NCBI GenBank assembly: GCA_017620135.1
Contig: JAFZQZ010000005.1
Coordinates: 1 to 40,903 of the forward strand
Source: Bacillota bacterium
GTDB taxonomy: Bacteria > Bacillota > Clostridia > Lachnospirales > Bianqueaceae
Length of the DNA: 40,903 nucleotides
Direction of reading: 5' to 3'
Part shown: piece by piece, positions 33,321 through 40,903 of the stretch
Position numbering within the stretch: position 1 is the stretch's first letter
How the letters are laid out: each line of letters opens with the position of its first letter
Position numbers and translations under genes: made by a program
Notes under the pieces: generated by a model
Databases searched by the model: none
What the model was told of the DNA's origin: nothing
Seen by the model: only the letters and a program-made list of their open reading frames with translations

Positions 33321-34421
33321 ATGATTTCCAATCAAATCCTGCAGTCGACCATTGATGGGGTAAAAGCAATAACAAAAATCGACATTTCCGTGATGGATAC
33401 CGAAGGCAATATTCTGGCTTCGACAGAAGAGACCAGAAATACCAAGAGTCTGTCCTTTGTTCCTGATATGCTCGGTTCCAAAGCCGACAGTATGCAGGTA
33501 CAGGGATATCAGCTTTTCAAGGTATATGACGCGGCGGAAGTGACGTATATCGTCGCGATCCGGGGAGATGATGAAGACGCCTACAAGATCGGCAAGATCG
33601 TTGCTTTCCAGATCCAGAACCTGCTCGTGGCGTACAAAGAGCGTTTCGATAAAGATAACTTTATCAAAAACCTTCTGCTGGACAATCTCCTGCTGGTGGA
33701 TATCTATATCCGTGCCAAGAAGCTTCGCATCGAGAACAATGTTCATCGTGTCGTCTATCTGATCGAATCGAATAACGACAGTGAGACCAATACGAACGTG
33801 ATGGATGTTGTTCGCGGGATCTATCCGGTAAAAACAAAGGATTTCATTACCGCGGTAGATGAGAATCACATTATTCTTGTCAAGGATGTTTCGGATGATA
33901 TGAGCCGCGGAGCGCTGGAGAAAGCCGCCGGTATGATCAGCAGCACGCTTTCCAGCGAAGCGATGGGCAAAGTCAGGATCTCTCTCGGATCGGTGGTGAA
34001 GGATCTGAAGGATATCTCCCGCTCCTACAAAGAAGCCAAGATGGCGCTGGAAGTGGGAAAGATCTTCTACGAAGACAAATATGTCATCAATTACAACCGG
34101 CTGGGTATCGGACGGCTGATCTATCAGCTCCCGCTGCCGCTTTGCAAGATGTATATTGAAGAGATCTTCAAGGATATCCGGATCGAAGATTTCGATGAAG
34201 AGACATTGAACACGGTCAGCAAATTCTTTGAGAACAGCCTGAATATCTCAGAAACATCCCGTCAGCTGTATATCCACAGAAACACACTGGTATACCGACT
34301 GGATAAGCTTCAGAAGAATACCGGACTGGATATCCGCATCTTTGATGATGCGATCACCTTCAAGATCGCGCTGATGGTAGCCAAGTACATGAATTACATG
34401 GAGCAGAACGGATTCAAATGA
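33321..34421 (+). CDS. CdaR/PucR-type transcriptional regulator
   Basis: This 366-residue protein begins with a putative sugar-diacid recognition domain (~1-130: ISNQILQSTIDGVKAITKID, a CdaR-like opening), has a GGDEF-like central segment, and ends with the PucR-type helix-turn-helix (NISETSRQLYIHRNTLVYRL, ~310-330). Such proteins sense small metabolites and bind DNA. The gene overlaps ftsE by four bases, so it is co-translated with the FtsEX system, which is an uncommon neighbour. GGGGGAAG precedes ATG 33321. Confidence 0.87.
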   Translation: MISNQILQSTIDGVKAITKIDISVMDTEGNILASTEETRNTKSLSFVPDMLGSKADSMQVQGYQLFKVYDAAEVTYIVAIRGDDEDAYKIGKIVAFQIQNLLVAYKERFDKDNFIKNLLLDNLLLVDIYIRAKKLRIENNVHRVVYLIESNNDSETNTNVMDVVRGIYPVKTKDFITAVDENHIILVKDVSDDMSRGALEKAAGMISSTLSSEAMGKVRISLGSVVKDLKDISRSYKEAKMALEVGKIFYEDKYVINYNRLGIGRLIYQLPLPLCKMYIEEIFKDIRIEDFDEETLNTVSKFFENSLNISETSRQLYIHRNTLVYRLDKLQKNTGLDIRIFDDAITFKIALMVAKYMNYMEQNGFK

Positions 34422-35104
34422 TAGAATTACAAGACGTGACAAAGGTCTACGAGGGGGACGTGACCGGGGTCGAGCATATCAATCTAAAGATCGAAGACGG
34501 TGAATTCGTTTTCATTGTCGGCGAAAGCGGATCAGGCAAGAGCACACTGCTGAAGCTCCTGATGCGGGAACTGGTTCCCGATGAAGGTTCGATCATCATT
34601 GACGGACAGGATATCACGAAGCTGCGCCGGGGAAAAGTGGCGGAGCTTCGCCGCAACATGGGAATCGTTTTCCAGGATTACCGTCTGCTTTCTTCGAGGA
34701 CGGTCTATGAGAATGTCGCTTTTGCTCTGGAAGTGATCGAAGTTCCGCCGAAAAAGATCCAGCGCTCGGTTCCGGCCGCACTCAATCTGGTCGGACTGGC
34801 GCATAAAGCCAAGTCCCTTCCCAATGGGATCTCCGGCGGAGAACAGCAGAGAACGGCAATCGCGCGGGCGATCGTAAACAATCCTCATCTGGTGCTGGCG
34901 GATGAGCCTACAGGAAACCTTGATCCGCGTAACTCCGAAGAGATCATGGACGTACTGGACGCGATCAACCGTCGCGGAACGACAGTTATCGTGGCTACCC
35001 ATGACCGTGATATCGTGGATGAAATGCAGAAGAGAGTTATCCATATCGAAAACGGATGTATCGTCAGAGACTCCGAAGAAGGAGGGTATGACGATGAAGA
35101 TTAG
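34418..35104 (+). CDS. ftsE: Cell division ABC transporter ATPase FtsE
   Basis: This 228-residue ABC ATPase has Walker A GESGSGKST (35-43), signature ISGGEQQ (138-144) and Walker B LVLADEPTG (158-166). With FtsX it does not transport but drives conformational activation of a peptidoglycan hydrolase outside. It ends in TAG overlapping the ftsX start by 11 bases. Start ATG 34418 overlaps the regulator gene. Confidence 0.95.
   Translation: MIELQDVTKVYEGDVTGVEHINLKIEDGEFVFIVGESGSGKSTLLKLLMRELVPDEGSIIIDGQDITKLRRGKVAELRRNMGIVFQDYRLLSSRTVYENVAFALEVIEVPPKKIQRSVPAALNLVGLAHKAKSLPNGISGGEQQRTAIARAIVNNPHLVLADEPTGNLDPRNSEEIMDVLDAINRRGTTVIVATHDRDIVDEMQKRVIHIENGCIVRDSEEGGYDDED
35079..35086 (+). promoter_or_regulatory. 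Ribosome binding site deciding the ftsX start
   Basis: AAGGAGGG inside the end of ftsE is 7 bases before ATG 35094 but only one base before ATG 35088, so 35094 is preferred. Confidence 0.7.
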
Positions 35105-36011
35105 GACCGTCGGGACATGCATGAAGGAAGGCTTCAAGAGCGTCTTTCGAAACGGACTGATGTCTCTGGCTTCCATTGGTACGATCACAGCTTGTCTGAT
35201 CATCCTTGGGATCGTTTACTGTCTGGTCATGAATGTCAGAAGCTTCGCGGACAGTATGAACTCGACCCTTGGCATGGTCGCCTGGCTGAAACCGGGTATT
35301 ACGCAGAGTGAAGTCCAGGAAATGGAAGCGCAGCTGGAAGCGAGAGATGATATCGGTGATTACCGGTACGTATCCGCGGAAGAGGCCTGGGAGATCTTCA
35401 AAACCGATATGCTGGGCGGGTATGAGATCAGTGACATGCTGATGGAAGATCTGAACAGTGATAACCCGCTGAAAAACTCAGCGAATATCGAGATCTATCC
35501 CAAAGCGGCCGGCGATCAGGCTGGTATCGTGGATTTCCTGAACAATTCCCCATATGTCAGAAAAGTCAGTTATTCTCAGAATGCCTCCAAGGCGCTTTCC
35601 TCGTTTGCCGCACTGGTAACATACGTAGGAGTCGCCCTGATAGGATTTCTGGTTTTCATTGCCTTGCTGCTGATCACGAATACCATTAAGCTTTCTGTTT
35701 ATATTCGTAAACGAGAGATCAACATTATGAAATATATCGGCGCGACGGATGCCTTTGTCCGTCTGCCGTTTGTGATCGAAGGTATGATGATCGGTGTGCT
35801 GGGCGCCATCATTCCGACAGCGCTTGTGTATTTCGGATATGATGCGCTGATCCGGCTGGTAGAAAGCAGGTTCAACGCGATCGCTTCTCTCTTTGAGTTT
35901 ATGAGCGTTTCCGCGATTATGCAGGGATTGATTCCGCTCTTTCTCATTTTAAGTGTTGGCGTAGGTGTGATCGGCAGCTCGATCTCCATGCGCAAACACC
36001 TGAAGGTTTAA
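35094..36011 (+). CDS. ftsX: Cell division permease-like protein FtsX
   Basis: This 305-residue protein has the FtsX layout: an amphipathic N-terminal part, TM1 (~25-48), an extracellular domain (~50-175, containing VAWLKPGITQSEVQEMEAQL), then three further helices with KRREIN-like KREINIMKYIGATD between. It anchors FtsE and contacts the extracellular hydrolase. The next gene is a coiled-coil M23 protein, the expected partner. Confidence 0.94.
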   Translation: MKIRTVGTCMKEGFKSVFRNGLMSLASIGTITACLIILGIVYCLVMNVRSFADSMNSTLGMVAWLKPGITQSEVQEMEAQLEARDDIGDYRYVSAEEAWEIFKTDMLGGYEISDMLMEDLNSDNPLKNSANIEIYPKAAGDQAGIVDFLNNSPYVRKVSYSQNASKALSSFAALVTYVGVALIGFLVFIALLLITNTIKLSVYIRKREINIMKYIGATDAFVRLPFVIEGMMIGVLGAIIPTALVYFGYDALIRLVESRFNAIASLFEFMSVSAIMQGLIPLFLILSVGVGVIGSSISMRKHLKV

Positions 36012-36024
36012 GGAGCATGATGTT

Positions 36025-37587
36025 ATGAAACAGAAAACAAAACGGATCCTGTCGATGGTGCTGGCAGTGTTGCTGGTATTGGCGATGCTGGCGGGTGTGA
36101 TCCTCCCGGCACTCGGCGATGAAATGGAGGATCTTGAAGGAGAAAAAGAACGTCTGGAGCAGGAAAAAGCCGACGCGGAAGCCATCGCCAACGCGACGGA
36201 AGAAGAACTGGCTGCTGCTCAGGCGAAACTGGATAAAGTCACGACAGAGATCGAGGGCATCAATACCAAACTCTCGGAGGTCGGTGACCGGCTGGTCGCT
36301 TTGAATCGTCAGATCGCGGACAATGAACAGCTGCTGGCGGATACTCAGGTGGAACTGGAAAATGCCCAGCAGGATATGCATATCTATTATCAGGCTTTAA
36401 AAAGCCGGATCCAGATGATGTATGAGAACGATCGGATCACGTATCTGGAGATCCTGCTGAACGCGGGAAGCCTTTCCGACTTCTTCAGCCGCTTTGAGTA
36501 TATCAGTGAGATGGTGGAATATGACAACCATATCATGGAGCAGCTGAATGAGTGTAAGGAAACGATCGAAGCAGCTAAAGCGACGATCGAAGAAGCGCAT
36601 GCGCAGCTGGAAGCTGACAAGAAAGAACAGGTCGAGCGGCAGGAAGAGCTGCAGGGATACCTGGATCAAAAACAGGCGCAGTATGCCAGCCTGAAAGATG
36701 ATGAGCTGGCTCTGCAGCTTCTCAGAGAACAGCAAAGAGCCGAGCAGGCCGCTATTGAAGAGAGGATCGCTGAAGTCCAGGGCGAGATCGATAATCTGGA
36801 GTATCAGCGTGAATTAGCGGCAAGAGCCGCAGCTGAAGCTGCTGCGAGACGAGCGCAGCGTCAGCAGGAATCCTCTCAGCAGGAAGAATCTTCCCAGGAA
36901 TCATCCGAAGAGTCATCGGAGGAATCATCGGAAGAATCGTCGGAGGAATCCTCTGAAGAATCCTCCGAAAACTCAGAAGACGAAGAGTCTTCCGAGGATG
37001 AGGAAAGCTCCGAACCGGAAGATGAGTCAAGTGAAGAATCCGAGGAAGAAGATTCCGAGGAAGAAGATTCCGAAGACTCTGAAGACAGCCGTGATCCGGT
37101 CGAACTTCCGGATGATGATTATACCGAGACTTATCATGATGAGGACGAGTACCGTTATATGCCGAACCTGGAAGCCTGGAGCACCTGGCCGGGTATCGGA
37201 ACAGGTGAACTTGCATGGCCGTGCAACTCCACGCTGGCGACAGATTTGTACGGATACCGCTGGCATCCGATCTACAACGAAGAACGGTTCCACAACGGTC
37301 TGGATCTTGGCGCGAGCTACGGAAGCGGTATCTACGCCTGTGCGAGCGGTACAGTCATTATTTGTGAGTACTACGGCGGTTACGGCAACCTGGTGGTCAT
37401 CGATCATGGCGACGGTATGACGACATGGTACGCGCATATGTCGGAATTCCGCTGTGACGTCGGCGATTATGTAGAGACAGGTGATCTGATCGGCCTGATC
37501 GGATCGACCGGCGATTCCACAGGTCCGCATCTGCACCTGGAGGTACATATCGGCGGTGCGTCCTATGATCCGGAGTGGTTCCTGTAA
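36025..37587 (+). CDS. Secreted coiled-coil M23 peptidase, probable FtsEX partner
   Basis: This 520-residue protein has a Sec signal peptide (~1-31, ending ALG-DE), two long coiled-coil regions (~32-130 and ~165-275), an unusual Ser/Glu/Asp repeat linker (~280-360), and a C-terminal LytM/M23 domain. Zinc and catalytic residues are visible: H423 and D427 (HNGLD), H471 (WYAHMSEF) and H502/H504 (PHLHLEV). It would cut peptidoglycan cross-bridges in the wall. The coiled-coil plus hydrolase design and the position after ftsX match EnvC or PcsB-like FtsEX-activated hydrolases. It ends the operon. Confidence 0.9.
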   Translation: MKQKTKRILSMVLAVLLVLAMLAGVILPALGDEMEDLEGEKERLEQEKADAEAIANATEEELAAAQAKLDKVTTEIEGINTKLSEVGDRLVALNRQIADNEQLLADTQVELENAQQDMHIYYQALKSRIQMMYENDRITYLEILLNAGSLSDFFSRFEYISEMVEYDNHIMEQLNECKETIEAAKATIEEAHAQLEADKKEQVERQEELQGYLDQKQAQYASLKDDELALQLLREQQRAEQAAIEERIAEVQGEIDNLEYQRELAARAAAEAAARRAQRQQESSQQEESSQESSEESSEESSEESSEESSEESSENSEDEESSEDEESSEPEDESSEESEEEDSEEEDSEDSEDSRDPVELPDDDYTETYHDEDEYRYMPNLEAWSTWPGIGTGELAWPCNSTLATDLYGYRWHPIYNEERFHNGLDLGASYGSGIYACASGTVIICEYYGGYGNLVVIDHGDGMTTWYAHMSEFRCDVGDYVETGDLIGLIGSTGDSTGPHLHLEVHIGGASYDPEWFL

Positions 37588-37611
37588 GTAAAACTCTGTA
37601 ATCCGTATGGA

Positions 37612-37659
37612 GGTGGTGACAAGTCTGATAACAAGTCTGAAGATTGTCACCGCCTTTTT
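37612..37659 (+). terminator. Terminator after the M23 gene
   Basis: An 11-bp stem (37612-37622 with 37644-37654, one wobble) is followed by five T residues. The 21-base loop lies over two exact copies of ACAAGTCTGA (37619-37628 and 37631-37640), which look like a small tandem duplication. Confidence 0.82.
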
Positions 37660-37676
37660 CATTATCAGAATAAAAG

Positions 37677-38489
37677 ATGAAAAAAGAACAGATCGAAAAG
37701 TACTGGCATAGCCCATGGATGCTGGAGATCCTGCCGGAAGTAACATCGACCAACGATGTGCTCAAAAAGCTGGCTTTAGCCGGCTGCCCGGAAAGGACCG
37801 TGATCATCGCGGACCGGCAGACCGGAGGTAAAGGGCGGATGGGAAGATCTTTTTATTCCCCGCAGGATAACGGGATATATCTCAGCCTCCTGCTCAGACC
37901 TTCGATCAGACCGCGTGAAGCCCTTCAGCTGACAACGGCGGCCGCCTCAGCCGCGGCGCTGGCGATCGATGAAGTCGAAGGCGGACCGGCCATGATCAAA
38001 TGGGTGAATGATATTTACTGCCGGGGTAAGAAAACGGCAGGGATCCTGACGGAAGCGGGATTCTCCGGAGACGACCCGGAAAAGCCGCTCAGCTATGCCG
38101 TTGTCGGGATCGGGTTTAATGTCTTTGAGCCTGAAGAAGGCTATCCGGAAGAGATCAGAAATATAGCCGGAGCCGTTTTTCCCCGGGATCAAAGACCGGC
38201 GACTCCGGAAGAGAGAGAAGAGATCAAGGCACATCTTACGGCCGCGTTTCTGGACAGGATAGATCTGTTCTGCCGATCTCTTTCTGAGAAATCTTATATG
38301 GAAAGCTATCGGGAAAAATCATTCCTGACAGGAAAGGAAGTCCTGGTGTTGACACAGGGCCATGAAACGAAAAAGAATGATCCGGTACGGGTGATCGGCA
38401 TCGGTGATGATGCGGAACTGATCATCCAGGATCAGGAAGGAACGATCTCCCGTCTTTTTTCGGGGGAGGTATCAGTCAGAGAAATCTAA
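37677..38489 (+). CDS. birA: Biotin-[acetyl-CoA-carboxylase] ligase, without DNA-binding domain
   Basis: This 270-residue enzyme activates biotin with ATP and attaches it to carboxyl-carrier proteins. It has STNDVLKKLA (~24), the ligand loop GGKGRMGRSFYSP (~50), WVNDIYCRGKKTAGIL (~104) and GIGFNV (~142). The N-terminal winged helix of repressor-type BirA is absent, so it should be a ligase only. It starts just 18 bases after the terminator, without an evident ribosome binding site or promoter. Confidence 0.92.
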   Translation: MKKEQIEKYWHSPWMLEILPEVTSTNDVLKKLALAGCPERTVIIADRQTGGKGRMGRSFYSPQDNGIYLSLLLRPSIRPREALQLTTAAASAAALAIDEVEGGPAMIKWVNDIYCRGKKTAGILTEAGFSGDDPEKPLSYAVVGIGFNVFEPEEGYPEEIRNIAGAVFPRDQRPATPEEREEIKAHLTAAFLDRIDLFCRSLSEKSYMESYREKSFLTGKEVLVLTQGHETKKNDPVRVIGIGDDAELIIQDQEGTISRLFSGEVSVREI

Positions 38490-38528
38490 ATAATCCTCGG
38501 GGAACCCGAAAGAAGAAAGGAAAACACC

Positions 38529-39518
38529 ATGGCAGAGTATGTAATTAATAAGACAGATGAAAAGTATGTACAGAAAGATCTGAAACTGATCTCCGGTTAT
38601 GATAAGCTGCAGCTTTCCGCGATCGCGATGGAACCTGCCAAAGCCTGGTTTCCGGAAGCAAAGGGCGTTGTCGTTCTGGTCCATGGAATGGCGGAACACA
38701 AGGAACGCTACATTCCCTTCATGCAGTTTCTGGCAGAAAATGGTTATATCAGCCTGATCCATGATCATCGCGGACATGGAGCCAGCGTCCTTTCCGAGGA
38801 CGATCTGGGCTTTCTATACAAAAACGGTGAAGACGGGATCGTGAATGACGTCGTGCAGATGGTCCAGTACGCGAAAGCCAAATATCATCTTCCGGTCCAC
38901 CTGTTCGGACATAGTATGGGATCTTTGATCGTACGTCTTTTCCTTCAGAAACATGATACGGAGATCGATTCACTGACGATCAGCGGCTGCGTAGGACCCA
39001 ATGGCGCCGCGGGGATCGGAGGCAAGCTGGCGGCGATGATCGGAAAGTTCAAGGGGGATCATTACCGCAGTCCTTTCCTGAACAATATGGCCTTCGGTAC
39101 CTACAACAAAAACATTCCGGAAGCGAAATCCGTGTTCGCCTGGTTATCCGTGAACGAAGAAAACGTCAAAGCCTATGAAGAAGATCCTCTGTGCGGCTAC
39201 TGCTTCACAGCCAACGGCTTTGAGGCTTTGATGAAAATGGTAAAAGGCTGTTATGATGCCGGCCGTTATCAGGCAAAACATATCGATATGCCGATCCTTT
39301 TCGTCTCCGGGAAGGATGATCCTTGCTATAACGGAGAAAAAGGCTGGAACAAGGCGATCGATTTCATCAAAAAACTGGGATATGTCGATGTAGAGGGAGA
39401 ACTCATCGAAGGTATGAGACATGAGATCCTGAACGAAACGGATCATGAAAAAGTCTATGAAATGATTTTGGGCAATATCGAAAAAGCATATAGGATCAAG
39501 GAACGTCAGAAACAATAG
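38529..39518 (+). CDS. Lysophospholipase/monoglyceride lipase-like alpha/beta hydrolase
   Basis: This 329-residue serine hydrolase has VVLVHGMAEHKERY (~57, oxyanion region), the nucleophile elbow GHSMGS (~124), an Asp near LFVSGKDDPC (~260) and a His in GMRHEILNE (~297), the complete triad of monoglyceride lipase-like enzymes. No signal peptide. Substrate (lysolipid, monoacylglycerol or other ester) is not known. AAAGGA precedes ATG 38529. It ends in TAG, 7 bases from the convergent PHP gene, with no hairpin between. Confidence 0.87.
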   Translation: MAEYVINKTDEKYVQKDLKLISGYDKLQLSAIAMEPAKAWFPEAKGVVVLVHGMAEHKERYIPFMQFLAENGYISLIHDHRGHGASVLSEDDLGFLYKNGEDGIVNDVVQMVQYAKAKYHLPVHLFGHSMGSLIVRLFLQKHDTEIDSLTISGCVGPNGAAGIGGKLAAMIGKFKGDHYRSPFLNNMAFGTYNKNIPEAKSVFAWLSVNEENVKAYEEDPLCGYCFTANGFEALMKMVKGCYDAGRYQAKHIDMPILFVSGKDDPCYNGEKGWNKAIDFIKKLGYVDVEGELIEGMRHEILNETDHEKVYEMILGNIEKAYRIKERQKQ

Positions 39519-39525
39519 AAACGAT

Positions 39526-40359
39526 CTATATTAGGGGAACTTCCTGAAGAAGCTGATCGGGACCGAGTTCCAGAACAGAGCGGAACCCGATCTCGCGAAG
39601 AAGTTCTTCGGCTTCATCAAACCAGGAGTCGATCCTTGGAGCGTTGTGACAGTCAGAAGACACGATCACCGGATAATGATGGCGGCAGAGTTCTCTTAGC
39701 AGGGGGATATCCGGGTACGGGACTTTTCTGTAGCCTCTGTCGATGGCGCCGACATTGACTTCGAAAACAGCGCCTGTTTCCATGATGCTGTGCAGCGCGT
39801 CCATGGCGATCTTCCGGTAAACCGGATCGTCCGGATCGATGATATGCAGTTTGTCATTGAACTTCAACAAAAGATCGAAGTGGCCGACGATGAGCGGGCG
39901 GACTTCGCGGATCAGCTTTACGACATCACTGAAGTAAGCTCTGGCGTACCGTATCGGGTCACAGTCAAAGGCTTCCCGAAACATAAGTGTGGTTTTTTCC
40001 GGATTCCAGTCATAGCTGTAAATGATACCGGTATTCGGATCCCGATACATATGAACGCTGCCGATCAGGTATTCATAGGGAGAAAGATCGATATGACCGG
40101 CTGAAAAAAGATCGAGCTCCAGTCCGAGACGGATACAGATCTGATCTTTGTACATCTGCTGCAGTCGTTTGACTTCATTTATATAGGAAGAAACATTCTC
40201 GCTGGTCAGACACCAGTCGTTTTTGATCAGTATGTCAGAATGAGATGAAAAGCCCAGTGTATGAAAGCCGTGATCGATCGCCGACAGGACCATTTCTTCC
40301 GCCGTGGAACGTCCGTCGCAGAACTGGGTATGTGTATGCGGGTTAGAACGGATCAGCAC
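39526..40359 (-). CDS. PHP-family histidinol-phosphatase-like protein
   Basis: This 277-residue protein has the HisK/HisJ-type PHP motifs: NPHTHTQFCDG at the start, GFSSHSD (~36), a Glu in LGLELD (~79), SVHMY (~100), VGHFDLL (~160) and SSDCHN (~240), ligands for a metal centre. It may dephosphorylate histidinol phosphate, or be a relative with another phosphate ester. The start is GTG 40359, 7 bases after AAAGGAG on the minus strand. Unrelated in detail to the PHP protein of the hydrogenase operon. No his genes nearby. Confidence 0.85.
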   Translation of the reverse strand: MLIRSNPHTHTQFCDGRSTAEEMVLSAIDHGFHTLGFSSHSDILIKNDWCLTSENVSSYINEVKRLQQMYKDQICIRLGLELDLFSAGHIDLSPYEYLIGSVHMYRDPNTGIIYSYDWNPEKTTLMFREAFDCDPIRYARAYFSDVVKLIREVRPLIVGHFDLLLKFNDKLHIIDPDDPVYRKIAMDALHSIMETGAVFEVNVGAIDRGYRKVPYPDIPLLRELCRHHYPVIVSSDCHNAPRIDSWFDEAEELLREIGFRSVLELGPDQLLQEVPLI

Positions 40360-40385
40360 AGTTTATCTCCTTTCTGTTTTTCCTG

Positions 40386-40424
40386 ATTATAGGTATTATG
40401 GCTCATTTTTGCAAGACTTGTCAA
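40386..40424 (-). promoter_or_regulatory. Promoter region of the PHP gene
   Basis: On the minus strand two overlapping solutions exist: TTGCAA (40409-40414) 17 bp before TATAAT (40386-40391), and TTGACA (40419-40424) 18 bp before CATAAT (40395-40400). The second -35 overlaps the -35 of the divergent promoter. Confidence 0.7.
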
Positions 40425-40446
40425 TCTGTTCCAGTCATGATATAAT
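40418..40446 (+). promoter_or_regulatory. Promoter of the kinase-like gene
   Basis: TTGTCA (40418-40423) and perfect TATAAT (40441-40446) are separated by 17 bp. Confidence 0.82.
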
Positions 40447-40484
40447 GGCAGAAGCTTTATACTTTTTTATTGAGGTGAGAAATC

Positions 40485-40903
40485 ATGGATTATTCCAAAA
40501 TCGTCAGTCAGTTCGGTATTCCCGGGACTTTTGTTTCCGCGACGCCCTTCGGATCCGGTCATATCAATGATACGCTGAAAGTGGTGATGGAGACCGAAAA
40601 CGGCGAAGTCGATTATATTCTGCAGAAACTGAACACCAATGTTTTTCCGGATCCGGATATCCTGAGCGAAAACGCATTCAAGGTCGTTCAATATCTGAAA
40701 GAGATCATTGAAAAACGCGGTGGTGATGTAACGCGTGAAACGCTCAACTTCTATCCGACGATCGATGGGAAACTGTATTACAAAGACAGTGAAGGCGGAT
40801 GCTGGAGACTGGAAGATATCATCAAAAACACCCGTTCCTATGATCTTTGCACTTCTCCCGAACAATTCGAATCGACAGGCTATGCCTTCGGTTCATTCAT
40901 GGC
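40485..40903 (+). CDS. Phosphotransferase, N-acetylhexosamine 1-kinase-like (3' truncated)
   Basis: The first 139 residues of a protein-kinase-like (APH) fold are visible and the gene runs off the window. FGSGHINDTLKV (~22) and YILQKLNTNVFPDP (~44) match the ATP-binding N-lobe of NahK/LnpB-type kinases, which phosphorylate N-acetylhexosamines at C1 with ATP. The catalytic lobe is missing, so substrate cannot be confirmed. ATG 40485 follows GAGGTGAG. Confidence 0.8.
   Translation, partial: MDYSKIVSQFGIPGTFVSATPFGSGHINDTLKVVMETENGEVDYILQKLNTNVFPDPDILSENAFKVVQYLKEIIEKRGGDVTRETLNFYPTIDGKLYYKDSEGGCWRLEDIIKNTRSYDLCTSPEQFESTGYAFGSFM

Noticed and set aside
34902-35093. Upstream extension of the ftsX frame into ftsE
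   Set aside because: The extra 64 codons lie opposite conserved FtsE sequence in another frame, while a correctly placed AAGGAGGG marks ATG 35094.

Overview
The window reads as a chromosome segment from a strictly anaerobic, hydrogen-metabolising Gram-positive bacterium, most likely a member of the Clostridia (Firmicutes). The evidence is an oxygen-scavenging flavodiiron protein, an NAD(P)-linked electron-bifurcating-type [FeFe]-hydrogenase operon, a Gram-positive division and cell-wall (dcw) cluster, AGGAGG ribosome binding sites, TTGNNN-17-TATAAT promoters and a GerW-type sporulation gene. GC content looks close to one half by eye. I see no phage, transposon, CRISPR, tRNA or rRNA. This is mostly core chromosome.

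Layout. 1-1107: 3' end of a flavodiiron-flavin reductase-rubredoxin fusion and its terminator. 1109-9455: one long hydrogenase operon with its own promoter: hydC (NuoE-like), then a probable sensory module (DRTGG protein, anti-sigma-like ATPase, HydS-like hydrogenase homologue, second DRTGG protein, PHP phosphoesterase, second ATPase), then an HndB-like protein, hydB (NuoF-like) and hydA. The hydA frame is interrupted by a single in-frame TAG at 7970-7972, although everything on both sides is intact and well conserved. 9484-12390 (minus): an alpha/beta hydrolase fused to a membrane domain, followed by a SpoU-family methyltransferase. 12468-14472: ispD and an AlaX-like trans-editing protein. 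14451-15672 (minus): an XRE/TPR regulator followed by a collapsed MFS transporter remnant. 15893-17245: a cold-shock protein and two small unknown genes. 17273-20527: DUF2953 protein, gerW and a D-aminoacylase-type amidohydrolase.

20549-31823 is the dcw cluster: mraZ, rsmH, ftsL, ftsI, murF, mraY, murD, ftsW, ftsQ, then ftsZ behind an additional promoter. murE, murG and ftsA are not in it. A row of 10-bp-phased G-rich repeats in front of mraZ fits an MraZ autoregulatory box. 31860-33197 is an aspartokinase. 33257-37659 is a second cell-wall operon: a CdaR/PucR-type regulator, ftsE, ftsX and a secreted coiled-coil M23 peptidase that is the likely FtsEX partner. 37677-39518 holds birA and a lysophospholipase-like hydrolase. 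39526-40903 holds a PHP histidinol-phosphatase-like gene and the start of a sugar-kinase-like gene, divergently transcribed from interlocking promoters.

The observations most worth a second look are the amber codon in hydA, the hydrogenase-linked putative sensing module, the MFS remnant whose end shares a palindrome with the opposite gene, the hydrolase-membrane fusion, the regulator-ftsEX-M23 operon, and the shared basic tail motif in FtsI and FtsW.
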